Shown here piece by piece: positions 1 to 5,268 of a DNA stretch of 7,091 bases (position 1 is the first letter of the stretch; every line of letters begins with the position of its first letter). Under the pieces are notes generated by a model. That model saw only the letters and a program-made list of their open reading frames with translations, searched no databases and was not told where the DNA came from. The stretch lies in assembly GCA_003157445.1 (NCBI GenBank), contig PMJN01000326.1, forward strand, positions 1 to 7,091. Reading direction: 5' to 3'. The stretch comes from Micrococcales bacterium. Its GTDB lineage: Bacteria > Actinomycetota > Actinomycetes > Actinomycetales > Dermatophilaceae. The position numbers were made by a program, and so were the translations under genes.

Positions 1-900
1 GGCGTCCTCAGCTGAGTCTTCAGCTCCACTCCAGCCATGCGATGGCCGGATCACCACCCGACGGCCAGCCCGGCGCGCGGACTGCATCATGAGCAACACG
101 TCGGCGTCCGGATCGGCGCTGGGGATGCTGCCGAAGCTGATGAAGACCGGCGGATCCCCCGCGGCCAGGAACTTCGTCAGATCCGCGGGCGGGTCCCAAG
201 TCGGGCTGTCGTCGAACCAGAAGCCGGTCTGGCAGATGTTGCCTGGCCAGTCTCCCGGTGGCGGGGTCACCAGGGAGCTGTTGGCCAGTAGCGTGGGGAC
301 CGTCTGGAGCATGTGGACGAATCCCAGCGACCTGGTCCGCGGCAGGTCCAACTGGTCACGCAGGTGGCTTCCGGTCGTCGTGCACGTCGCGGCGCCGGCC
401 GCGATGCCGGCTCGTCCGGCCCATCTGTTCAGAACGCTCCTACCCTTCGGCCGGATCGCGACCAATGTGCTCGGGCCGGAGGCGGTGGGTAGTAGTGGCG
501 CCGTGAGCACGCCGACGGCAAGGCACCCGCGCGCCTCCTGGAGGGCTACGGCGTCGTCGATCGACAGAGCCCCCGCGACGACGAGGTCGCCCGGTTCGAC
601 CGCCGCCATCTCGGCCGCGGCGACCTGTGGTGCGATGTCGGCAAGCCAAGCGCTGACGGCGCGCATGTAGGGCCTCTCACCACCGGCCATTTTGCGAGCC
701 GCCTCCACGAAGGCAGGACCGGACTCGTCCAACGTGCGCTCGATCGGCTCGAACGACAGGCCCGCCGCCTCGACGAGCGGGGCAAAGTCCCGAAGTGCGA
801 CGACCGCCACACCCTTGTCGACGGCCTGCAGTGCCTTGCCCAGTGCGACCATCGGCTGGACATCACCGCGTGACCCCAGCGCAAGCAGCACCACCTTCAC
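1..900 (-). CDS. GT28/UGT-like glycosyltransferase, partial (C-terminus beyond left edge)
   Basis: Reading the minus strand from GTG at 900 gives 300 codons without a stop, running off the window. Residues 1-25 carry the classic nucleotide-sugar glycosyltransferase opening (VKVVLLALGSRGDVQP, then GKAL), and residues 249-262 (DPPVFISFGSIP) match the start of the C-terminal donor-binding domain, where the family usually has a GFGS-type motif. The family (GT1/GT28: sterol glucosyltransferases, antibiotic and rhamnolipid-type glycosyltransferases) transfers a sugar from a nucleotide donor to a lipid or small molecule; the acceptor here cannot be told. Full-length members are about 400 aa, so roughly 100 residues, including the donor-binding signature, are missing. 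The start was chosen because its GTG overlaps the TGA of the TetR gene (GTGA), implying translational coupling. Co-transcription with a TetR regulator suggests inducible modification or detoxification of a compound; this is inference. Confidence 0.85.
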   Translation of the reverse strand, partial: MKVVLLALGSRGDVQPMVALGKALQAVDKGVAVVALRDFAPLVEAAGLSFEPIERTLDESGPAFVEAARKMAGGERPYMRAVSAWLADIAPQVAAAEMAAVEPGDLVVAGALSIDDAVALQEARGCLAVGVLTAPLLPTASGPSTLVAIRPKGRSVLNRWAGRAGIAAGAATCTTTGSHLRDQLDLPRTRSLGFVHMLQTVPTLLANSSLVTPPPGDWPGNICQTGFWFDDSPTWDPPADLTKFLAAGDPPVFISFGSIPSADPDADVLLMMQSARRAGRRVVIRPSHGWSGAEDSAEDA

Positions 901-1565
901 GACGACACCCCCGCGGAAATCCCCGAACGCTCGAAGGGACGAGTCTGTTGCGTGATGAGATCGCGCATCCACTGCGCTGCATCACCGGCTGACCCCAAGC
1001 CGCCCGAAAGGGAGAAGGCGGTACTGAAGAAGGCTGCGTAAATAGCACTTGCAGCAAGCAGAGCCTCGGGAGCGCCGGGGACACCGCCAGAGTGCTCCAC
1101 ACACCGGGCCGCGATCCCGGCGCAGATGACGTCAACCTGGCCCACGCTTGTGGCGTGACCGCCGCCGGCACGAAGGTAGGAGATTAGGTAGGCCCGGGTC
1201 AGCTCCGGATTATCGACGATCCAGGTCAGGGAAGGCTGGAAGACCCCCCAGATCTCGGCCGCCAAGGTCAGACTCGTCCCGACAGGCTCAGCGCTGAACC
1301 GCTCCAGGGCACCTCCGACCAGGGCGAAGGCGTTCTCCTCCATGACGTCGAGGAAAAGCATCGCCTTGTCACCTATGTTGGCCACGGTACCGACCGAAAC
1401 GCCCGCGGCGGCTGCGATGTCGCGAACGGACGTCGCGTCGTACCCCCGGGTGCGGAACAGCTCCCAAGCGGCACTGCGCACCCTCTGCTGTCGTTGCGCC
1501 CGCCCCTGCTGACGAATCCCGGTCTGCTGCAAGTTCTCGCCCTTCAGAAGTTTGAGCACGTTCAT
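897..1565 (-). CDS. TetR-family transcriptional regulator
   Basis: The product is 222 aa. Residues about 28-72 form a TetR N-terminal helix-turn-helix: AAWELFRTRGYDATSVRDIA, then AAAGVSVGTVANIGDKAMLF. The recognition-helix end reads GTVANIGDK rather than the usual GT-L-Y-x-x-F-x-x-K, one residue shorter and without the aromatic pair. I recognise this as a variant resembling the actinobacterial GTVMAVGDK subgroup. The C-terminal two-thirds is a helical ligand/dimer domain whose ligand cannot be predicted. The ATG at 1565 lies inside a perfect inverted repeat, has no Shine-Dalgarno sequence and sits about 5 nt from the predicted transcription start, so it would be nearly leaderless. A TTG at 1532 (codon 12), preceded by GAAGGGCG at 8-nt spacing, is a credible alternative start giving a typical TetR N-terminus. 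The last codon overlaps the glycosyltransferase start, making a regulator-enzyme operon that is probably autorepressed. Confidence 0.9.
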   Translation of the reverse strand: MNVLKLLKGENLQQTGIRQQGRAQRQQRVRSAAWELFRTRGYDATSVRDIAAAAGVSVGTVANIGDKAMLFLDVMEENAFALVGGALERFSAEPVGTSLTLAAEIWGVFQPSLTWIVDNPELTRAYLISYLRAGGGHATSVGQVDVICAGIAARCVEHSGGVPGAPEALLAASAIYAAFFSTAFSLSGGLGSAGDAAQWMRDLITQQTRPFERSGISAGVSS

Positions 1566-1578
1566 TGAACGTGCTCAA
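1552..1578 (-). promoter_or_regulatory. Perfect inverted repeat, probable TetR operator
   Basis: Arms TTGAGCACGTTC (1552-1563) and GAACGTGCTCAA (1567-1578) are exact reverse complements, separated by ATT (1564-1566). The repeat spans the TetR ATG (1565-1563) and overlaps the last two bases of the proposed -10 box. TetR regulators bind such dyads as dimers, and occupancy here would block transcription or clearance of the tetR-glycosyltransferase operon. Binding by this particular TetR is inferred from position. Confidence 0.75.
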
Positions 1579-1606
1579 CATACGGTCAGACCTTGCTCAT
1601 CGGCAA
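1577..1606 (-). promoter_or_regulatory. Predicted promoter of the tetR-glycosyltransferase operon
   Basis: On the minus strand, TTGCCG (1606-1601) and TATGTT (1582-1577) are separated by 18 bp and resemble SigA-type -35 and -10 boxes. The predicted transcription start falls near 1570, about 5 nt before the ATG at 1565. This is consistent with the absence of a ribosome binding site there. Confidence 0.45.
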
Positions 1607-1655
1607 ACTGACCGGCATGCCTGACCCGCTGCTGACCGGTAGTTCCCCCGTCCCG

Positions 1656-1672
1656 GTAGCGGAACCCGCTAC
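1656..1672. repeat. Short inverted repeat GTAGCGG / CCGCTAC
   Basis: GTAGCGG (1656-1662) and CCGCTAC (1666-1672) are perfect 7-bp arms with an AAC spacer. They lie just before the PAS pseudogene reading frame and upstream of the tetR promoter. It could be a second regulator site or a small hairpin; nothing decides between these. Confidence 0.35.
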
Positions 1673-1687
1673 GGAACGACGAAGACC

Positions 1688-2698
1688 GTGTTTGTCCCAG
1701 GTCGGCGCGGCCTCCGCGCGTGCCCTGGCGCCATCGTCCGCTGCCTGATCGTGACCGACCTGACCCGCAGGGTGGAGGCTGAGGAGCGGCTCCGCCTCAC
1801 GTTGGAGTACGCCCCGATCGGCCTGGCGCTGGAGTCCCCTGAGGGGCGCTTCGTGCTGGTGAACCCGGCGCTGTGCGAGATGCTGGGTCGCGATGCCGAG
1901 ACGCTTCAGTCGATGACGTGGCAGGATCTGACCCACCCGGATGACGTAGACGTCAGTAGAGACGAGCTCGCTGACCTGATGGAGGGGAGAACCTCCACAT
2001 TCACCGTGCGGAAGCGTTATCTGAAGCCTGATGGCTCAGTGTTGTGAGGTGAGTTGTCGGCGTCCTGCCTGCGTAATGACGACGGGTCGGTGCGGAATCT
2101 CATTGCGCAGATCGTGGATGTCAGCGAGCAGGTGCGCGCCACCCAGGAGCTGGAACAGGCAGCCGAGTACGCCCGCAGCCTGTTCGAGGCAGCCCTGGAC
2201 CCAATGGTCACGATCAATCCCGAAGGCAAGATCACCGACGTCAACCAGGCCACGGTCCTGGCCACCGGGGTCGCCCGTGACAAGCTCATCGGAACCTCCT
2301 TCTCGGACTACTTCACCGATCCCGAGAAGGCAACAGAGGTCTGCCAGGAAGTGTTCGAGAAGGGGGCAGTCACGAACTCCCCGCTGACTTTGCGCCACAC
2401 CAACGAGCACGACACCCTCATCGAGGTCCTGTACAACCCGTCGGTCTACCACGATGCTGCAGGGAGGGTCCTCGGCGCGTTCGGCGCCGCCCGCGACGTG
2501 ACCAACCAGAACCAGGCCCAGCGGACGATTGCCCAGCAGCAAGCCACCGCGCTGGACCGGCTGGCCGAGCTAGAGCAGTTCCAGCAGCTGGTTGTTGGGC
2601 GTGAGCTCAAGATGATCGAGCTGAAGAAAGAGATCGAATACCTCAAGAAACTCATCTCAGACGATGGAACAGATCGTGGCGACCAGCGCGAGACCTAA
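1688..2698 (+). pseudogene. Two-PAS-domain sensor protein, interrupted by an in-frame TGA
   Basis: One continuous frame is broken by a single TGA (2045-2047). Before it, composite residues about 34-119 form most of a PAS domain (LEYAPIGLALESPEGRFVLV, HPDD, YLKPDGSVL). After it, GELSAS followed by NLIAQIVDVSEQ completes the same fold. PAS domains usually have VLW in this position, so TGA most likely replaces TGG. A second PAS follows (LFEAALDPMVTINPEGKITD to GAARDVT), then a coiled-coil tail with RELKMIELKKEIEYLKK, a recognisable end for stand-alone PAS signalling proteins. No kinase, cyclase or other output domain is present. The start is also suspect: GTG 1688 has no clear ribosome binding site, and residues 13-30 (GAIVRCLIVTDLTRRVEAEE) resemble the end of a preceding PAS domain and its linker, so the N-terminus is probably lost. 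A TTG at 2054 preceded by GAGGTGAG could allow reinitiation and give a 214-aa single-PAS protein. Confidence 0.75.
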
Positions 2699-2953
2699 CT
2701 CCGACACGGCGAGATTGGCCCCGCCTGCGTGTGCCGGGTGAGCTGAAGGGGTAACCGGACCCACTGGCGCCAAGCCTCAAAGCCCGTATGACGATCGGCA
2801 AACGACACAGTCAGGACTTCGTCGTAGGCGTCCGACTCGAGCGGTTCGACGCGTCAGTCAGCGTTCGGCAAACGAGACCTTACCGAAGCCGCCGTCAGCA
2901 CGGCCTTCAACCCAACCCAGGTCGTTGCGTCGGTTCGTAGCCGAACGCCCGTG
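2699..2953. other. Intergenic stretch between convergent genes
   Basis: This 255-bp stretch separates the end of the PAS pseudogene from the end of the ElaA-like gene. I see no convincing gene, RNA or strong terminator hairpin. The 11-mer TCGGCAAACGA occurs twice, at 2795-2805 and 2865-2875. A short codon-like run around 2866-2950 in the plus frame (about 28 residues, GC-rich third positions, beginning FGKRDLTEAAVS) could be a relic of coding sequence, but I cannot assign it to a family. Confidence 0.4.
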
Positions 2954-3427
2954 TCAGCCGGACGCCGACGCGGCGAGGGGGCGGCACATCGGGACATGAG
3001 CAATGCCGTCCTCGAGGAACTCCGGACCGGATGGAGCGAAGCCGAACCGAGCGTAGAAGCCCACCAGGTACGACTGAGCGTCCAGGACAACTCGTTCTCC
3101 CGGGTGGCGCTGGAGGATGTGGCTCAGAAGCATGGCGGCGGCCCCTCCGCCGCGCGCATCGGCCCGGGTGCAGACCCGCCCAATCCGGATCCCCTCCGGT
3201 TCGCGCAGAATCCGCAGGTAAGCGGCCGGTCCGGAGGCGTCGTCGATCCAGGCGTGTGTGGTGCCCGGTTCGGTGTCCCTGCCATCGAGTTCCGGATACG
3301 GGCAGTGCTGCTCAACGACGAACACGTCGACTCTCAACCGCAGCAACGAATAGAGGGTGCGAGAGTTGAGTTCGTTGAACGGCCGGGAGTTCACATCGCC
3401 GATCCGATGCGCGGTGTATTCGGTCAC
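2954..3427 (-). CDS. elaA: ElaA-type GNAT N-acetyltransferase
   Basis: From GTG at 3427 the product is 157 aa, about the length of E. coli ElaA. It carries the family's hallmark run LLRLRVDVFVVEQHCPYPEL followed by DGRD (residues 28-51), the acetyl-CoA-binding motif A region RIGRVCTRADARGGGAA (81-97), the segment LDAQSYLVGFYARFGF (115-130) and the terminal EDGIAHVPM (139-147). GNAT enzymes transfer acetyl from acetyl-CoA to an amine; the physiological substrate of ElaA proteins is not established. I chose this start because AAGG lies 8 nt upstream and the protein then begins just before the conserved region. The frame stays open to a TTG at 3535, but those 36 extra residues look unlike ElaA. 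The gene follows the LysE-type exporter on the same strand with a gap of about 125 bp, so it may be co-transcribed or have its own promoter. Confidence 0.88.
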   Translation of the reverse strand: MTEYTAHRIGDVNSRPFNELNSRTLYSLLRLRVDVFVVEQHCPYPELDGRDTEPGTTHAWIDDASGPAAYLRILREPEGIRIGRVCTRADARGGGAAAMLLSHILQRHPGERVVLDAQSYLVGFYARFGFAPSGPEFLEDGIAHVPMCRPLAASASG

Positions 3428-3552
3428 CCACGACACCTTAGAACGGCACCTGTGATCAGCCAGAGGCAACCGCCCCTCGCAAGCCTCAGTCAGCGTTGGG
3501 GCTGCGGGACGACCAAGTGCCCTTAGATCTGGCAAGTGACCGCTGAGTGCAT

Positions 3553-4176
3553 CTAGGCCGCGCTGGCGAGGGTGCCGATGCCGAAGGCTGCAAGGACGGC
3601 GGCGCTGATTCGGTCAAGAGCCCGCGTGATGCCAGGGCGGCGCAACCAGAGTATTGCCCGCGCGGCCGCGAATGCGAGGCCGACCATGTAGAGCAGGGCG
3701 GTGAGGGTCTCGATGAGGCCGAGGGTCACGATTCCGGTGATTGTCACGTGTCGGGTGGGTAGGAACTGTGGGATGACGGCGAGGAAGAACAGCCCGACCT
3801 TGGGGTTCAGGATGCATGAGAACAACCCGGCCCGCAGTGCTGACCAAGCCGCGATGGGCGGTGCGCTCTGGTCCATCCCGGCGCCGCCAGCTTTCTTACG
3901 TCGGATGAGAGCCGATATCCCGAGGTACAGCAGGTAGAGCCCCCCAGCGATCTTGACCAGCCGGTATGTGGTGGCCGATTCCTCGAGCAGGGTGGCCAGC
4001 CCTGCCGCAACAGCCCCAGTCCAGACCAACGAGCCCATGGCGGATCCGACGGCTGCGGCGATGCCGCTGCGGGGGCCGCGCAGGCTGCACCGAAGGACGA
4101 GGAAGGTATCGGGTCCGGGGGTCAACTCCAGCAGCATGCAGAGCCCGACGAACCCGAGCACCATTGAGACGGTCAC
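3553..4176 (-). CDS. LysE/RhtB family amino-acid exporter
   Basis: The product is 207 aa, the normal size for LysE/RhtB transporters. The N-terminal helix is followed by the family signature LTPGPDTFLVLRCSLRGPRS (residues 18-37) and a glycine-rich segment (AAAVGSAMGS, 40-49). A second conserved block NPKVGLFFLAVIPQFL sits at 124-139. Hydrophobic stretches at about 4-20, 40-65, 73-92, 112-138, 143-172 and 186-205 fit six membrane segments of an inner-membrane permease that exports amino acids or related metabolites by proton exchange; the substrate cannot be read from sequence. The GTG at 4176 lacks a ribosome binding site but is 7 nt after a weak -10-like TTAACT (4189-4184), which fits a leaderless transcript. 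ATG at 4164 (codon 5) is an alternative. The ElaA-like gene lies downstream on the same strand. Confidence 0.9.
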   Translation of the reverse strand: MTVSMVLGFVGLCMLLELTPGPDTFLVLRCSLRGPRSGIAAAVGSAMGSLVWTGAVAAGLATLLEESATTYRLVKIAGGLYLLYLGISALIRRKKAGGAGMDQSAPPIAAWSALRAGLFSCILNPKVGLFFLAVIPQFLPTRHVTITGIVTLGLIETLTALLYMVGLAFAAARAILWLRRPGITRALDRISAAVLAAFGIGTLASAA

Positions 4177-4375
4177 GCGAGTGAGTTAAGCACGACCCTC
4201 AGATGCCCGAGCGCAGCCGCCAAAAGCCGGACGTTGGGTCAGACACGGTCGATCCCTGTTTGAGTCCCTGCCGGAGCCGTCCGTGACGATTGCCGCGCGA
4301 GGCACGGCCGACAGTTTCGACGACGTTTACCCAGGCATGACGATCGTGATGGATCCGGGTATGGGACGGTCTCGT

Positions 4376-4381
4376 TAGGCT
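4376..4381 (+). promoter_or_regulatory. -10 box of a leaderless promoter (TAGGCT)
   Basis: TAGGCT is followed by 7 nt and then ATG at 4389, the spacing expected when transcription starts at or next to the start codon in actinobacteria. No good -35 hexamer is visible. The same nine bases TAGGCTGGG recur at 5104-5112 ahead of another start codon. This promoter would drive the AroA-like remnant and the coupled GNAT gene. Confidence 0.55.
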
Positions 4382-4388
4382 GGGCGCG

Positions 4389-4595
4389 ATGAGGACTCGC
4401 ACATCAGTGATTTCAGAGCACCCCTTCCCGATGTCGGCAGGCAAGAGGGTGCACGGCGACCACCGGATCGCGATGGCCGCAGCCGCGGTCGGACCGACCA
4501 TGGTGCGATCAGGTGGCAGCCCGCGCACGTCTTATCCGGAATTCGTCGACATGCTGAAGCAACTAGGCAACAAATCCGAACAGGTCGAGCCGTGA
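4389..4595 (+). pseudogene. C-terminal remnant of an EPSP-synthase-like (AroA-type) enolpyruvyltransferase
   Basis: This 68-codon frame contains GDHRIAMAAAAVG (residues 23-35) and SYPEFVDMLKQLG (48-60). These match in order and spacing the last conserved blocks of EPSP synthase: the GDHRxAMA motif, whose Arg binds phosphoenolpyruvate, and the (T/S)-(F/Y)-P-x-F-x-x-x-L end. The catalytic Lys that normally sits just before the SYP/TFP block is Thr here, and the interval between the blocks is about four residues shorter than in E. coli AroA. More than 350 residues of the normal enzyme of about 430 are missing, so it cannot be an active synthase. The 5' end (MRTRTSVISEHPF) is not recognisable and may come from a deletion junction. 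Its TGA overlaps the GTG of the next gene (GTGA), so it may survive as a translated leader for that gene. A genuine small protein is possible but less likely. Confidence 0.55.
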
Positions 4596-5071
4596 GTAGC
4601 GTGCGGTTGAGGACCGCCCGCGAGGACGACTACCCGACCGTAGCCAGTTCGCTGGAACGGTGGTGGGACGACCGGCCGGTAATGATGATGTTGCCGCAGC
4701 TCTTCTTTCGACACTTTGCCGCGACCAGCCTGGTTGCCGAACAACAAGACCATCTGGTCGGTTTCTTGGTTGGATTTCCGTCACCCGCGGTGCCGGCCGA
4801 GGCGCACACGCATTTCATTGGAGTGGATCCCGCACTTCGCGTACAGGGCGTAGGCGCTCAGATGTACCTGGCGTTCTTCGATATCGCACGCACCAATGGA
4901 TGTGACGCCGTTACCGCGCTCACCTCGGTGGGCAATGTGGCATCGCAGAACTTCCACCTGAGGATGGGATTCACCGCACTGCCCGCTCCGGACGGCGGCC
5001 AGGTGTGGCCGGACTGGGACGGCCCGGGCCAGCACCGGGTGCGGTTTCGCCGCGCGATACGCCCCGTGTGA
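4592..5071 (+). CDS. GNAT family N-acetyltransferase
   Basis: The product is 159 aa, a complete single-domain GNAT. It opens with VRLRTAREDDYPTVASSLERWW (residues 4-25), typical of the N-terminal strand and helix. Motif A is FIGVDPALRVQGVGAQMYLA (75-94), with the acetyl-CoA pyrophosphate loop R-V-Q-G-V-G. Motif B follows as ALTSVGNVASQNFHLRMGF (109-127). The aromatic-rich middle (WWDD, MLPQLFFRHF) probably lines the acceptor site. The substrate is unknown; relatives acetylate ribosomal-protein N-termini, small amines or aminoglycosides, and nothing here chooses among them. The GTG start at 4592 overlaps the stop of the upstream AroA-like remnant by 4 bp and has no independent ribosome binding site, so translation probably depends on coupling. 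It is unrelated in detail to the ElaA-like GNAT at 2954-3427. Confidence 0.88.
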   Translation: MSSVRLRTAREDDYPTVASSLERWWDDRPVMMMLPQLFFRHFAATSLVAEQQDHLVGFLVGFPSPAVPAEAHTHFIGVDPALRVQGVGAQMYLAFFDIARTNGCDAVTALTSVGNVASQNFHLRMGFTALPAPDGGQVWPDWDGPGQHRVRFRRAIRPV

Positions 5072-5103
5072 GCGAGTGTGGCTTGTCCCAGGGCGGGGCC
5101 CCA

Positions 5104-5109
5104 TAGGCT
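5104..5109 (+). promoter_or_regulatory. -10 box of a leaderless promoter (TAGGCT)
   Basis: TAGGCT is followed by 6 nt and then GTG at 5116, which fits a leaderless actinobacterial transcript. A weak TTGTCC (5083-5088) lies 15 bp upstream. It precedes the LLM-type gene fragment and is apparently left over from that gene. Confidence 0.55.
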
Positions 5110-5115
5110 GGGTCC

Positions 5116-5217
5116 GTGGAGACTGGTGTTGGCTTCTTTGCGACGCATGACGCTATTGGGCCGGACTTGCTGGCCCGTCGCCCCATGAGGTCTGCGCACT
5201 GTGACGCGGCTGGATGA
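5116..5217 (+). pseudogene. N-terminal fragment of an F420-dependent LLM-class oxidoreductase
   Basis: GTG at 5116 opens a 33-codon frame beginning VETGVGFFATHDAIGPDLLA. This resembles the start of actinobacterial LLM-class F420-dependent oxidoreductases, which typically begin with G-V-x-F-x-P-T-H-D-A-I-G-P and then LAR. Similarity ends after the RR at residues 21-22 (about 5181). The remaining residues (PMRSAHCDAAG) do not continue the family, which would next have an acidic, glycine-containing helix end and a barrel strand, and a TGA follows at 5215. About 260 residues are therefore missing. The intact leaderless promoter and start argue that this was a real gene truncated by deletion or insertion at about 5182. 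The AbiE-like module begins within 80 bp, so its arrival may have cut the gene. A chance resemblance over 22 residues is the alternative. Confidence 0.5.
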
Positions 5218-5220
5218 GCA

Positions 5221-5249
5221 TTGACGGGCGGTGTTTCCTGAACTAGCCC
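5221..5249 (+). promoter_or_regulatory. Possible promoter of the AbiE-like operon
   Basis: TTGACG (5221-5226) matches the -35 consensus in five of six positions. At 17-bp spacing lies TAGCCC (5244-5249), a poor -10 box. A start of transcription near 5256 would leave almost no leader before ATG 5260, which agrees with the lack of a Shine-Dalgarno sequence. The -35 is more convincing than the -10. Confidence 0.35.
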
Positions 5250-5268
5250 GTTTCTCGGTATGAGAAAC
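5250..5268 (+). promoter_or_regulatory. Inverted repeat over the antitoxin start codon, candidate operator
   Basis: GTTTCTC (5250-5256) and GAGAAAC (5262-5268) are perfect 7-bp arms with spacer GGTAT, and the ATG at 5260-5262 lies across the spacer and right arm. A further GTTTC half-site is at 5233-5237, 17 bp upstream in register. AbiEi antitoxins are known to repress their own operon by binding inverted repeats near the promoter, so autoregulation is the natural reading. Binding itself is inferred. Confidence 0.6.

Noticed and set aside
89..670. Long open frame on the plus strand opposite the glycosyltransferase
   Set aside because: Its translation shows no family features; it is the antisense shadow of a gene with clear glycosyltransferase motifs.
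2045..2047. TGA as selenocysteine or programmed readthrough
   Set aside because: The expected residue is Trp in a PAS fold, no SECIS-like hairpin is evident just downstream, and simple mutation is sufficient.
2854..3497. 12-mer TCAGTCAGCGTT at 2854-2865 and 3486-3497 flanking the ElaA-like gene, considered as target-site or att repeats
   Set aside because: One or two 12-mer matches are expected by chance in a window this size, and no mobile-element gene lies between them.
3428..3535. 36-residue N-terminal extension of the ElaA-like protein from TTG 3535
   Set aside because: The extension lies outside the family's usual length, and GTG 3427 has AAGG at good spacing.
4258..4268. GTTTGAGTCCC, resembling the T-arm of a tRNA
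   Set aside because: The flanking five-base segments do not pair, and no acceptor, D or anticodon stems can be drawn around it.
5087..5112. GGGGCCCC and CCCAG/CTGGG complementarity as a terminator after the GNAT gene
   Set aside because: The pairings compete, there is no T-tract, and the TAGGCT within it is better explained as the -10 box of the following start.
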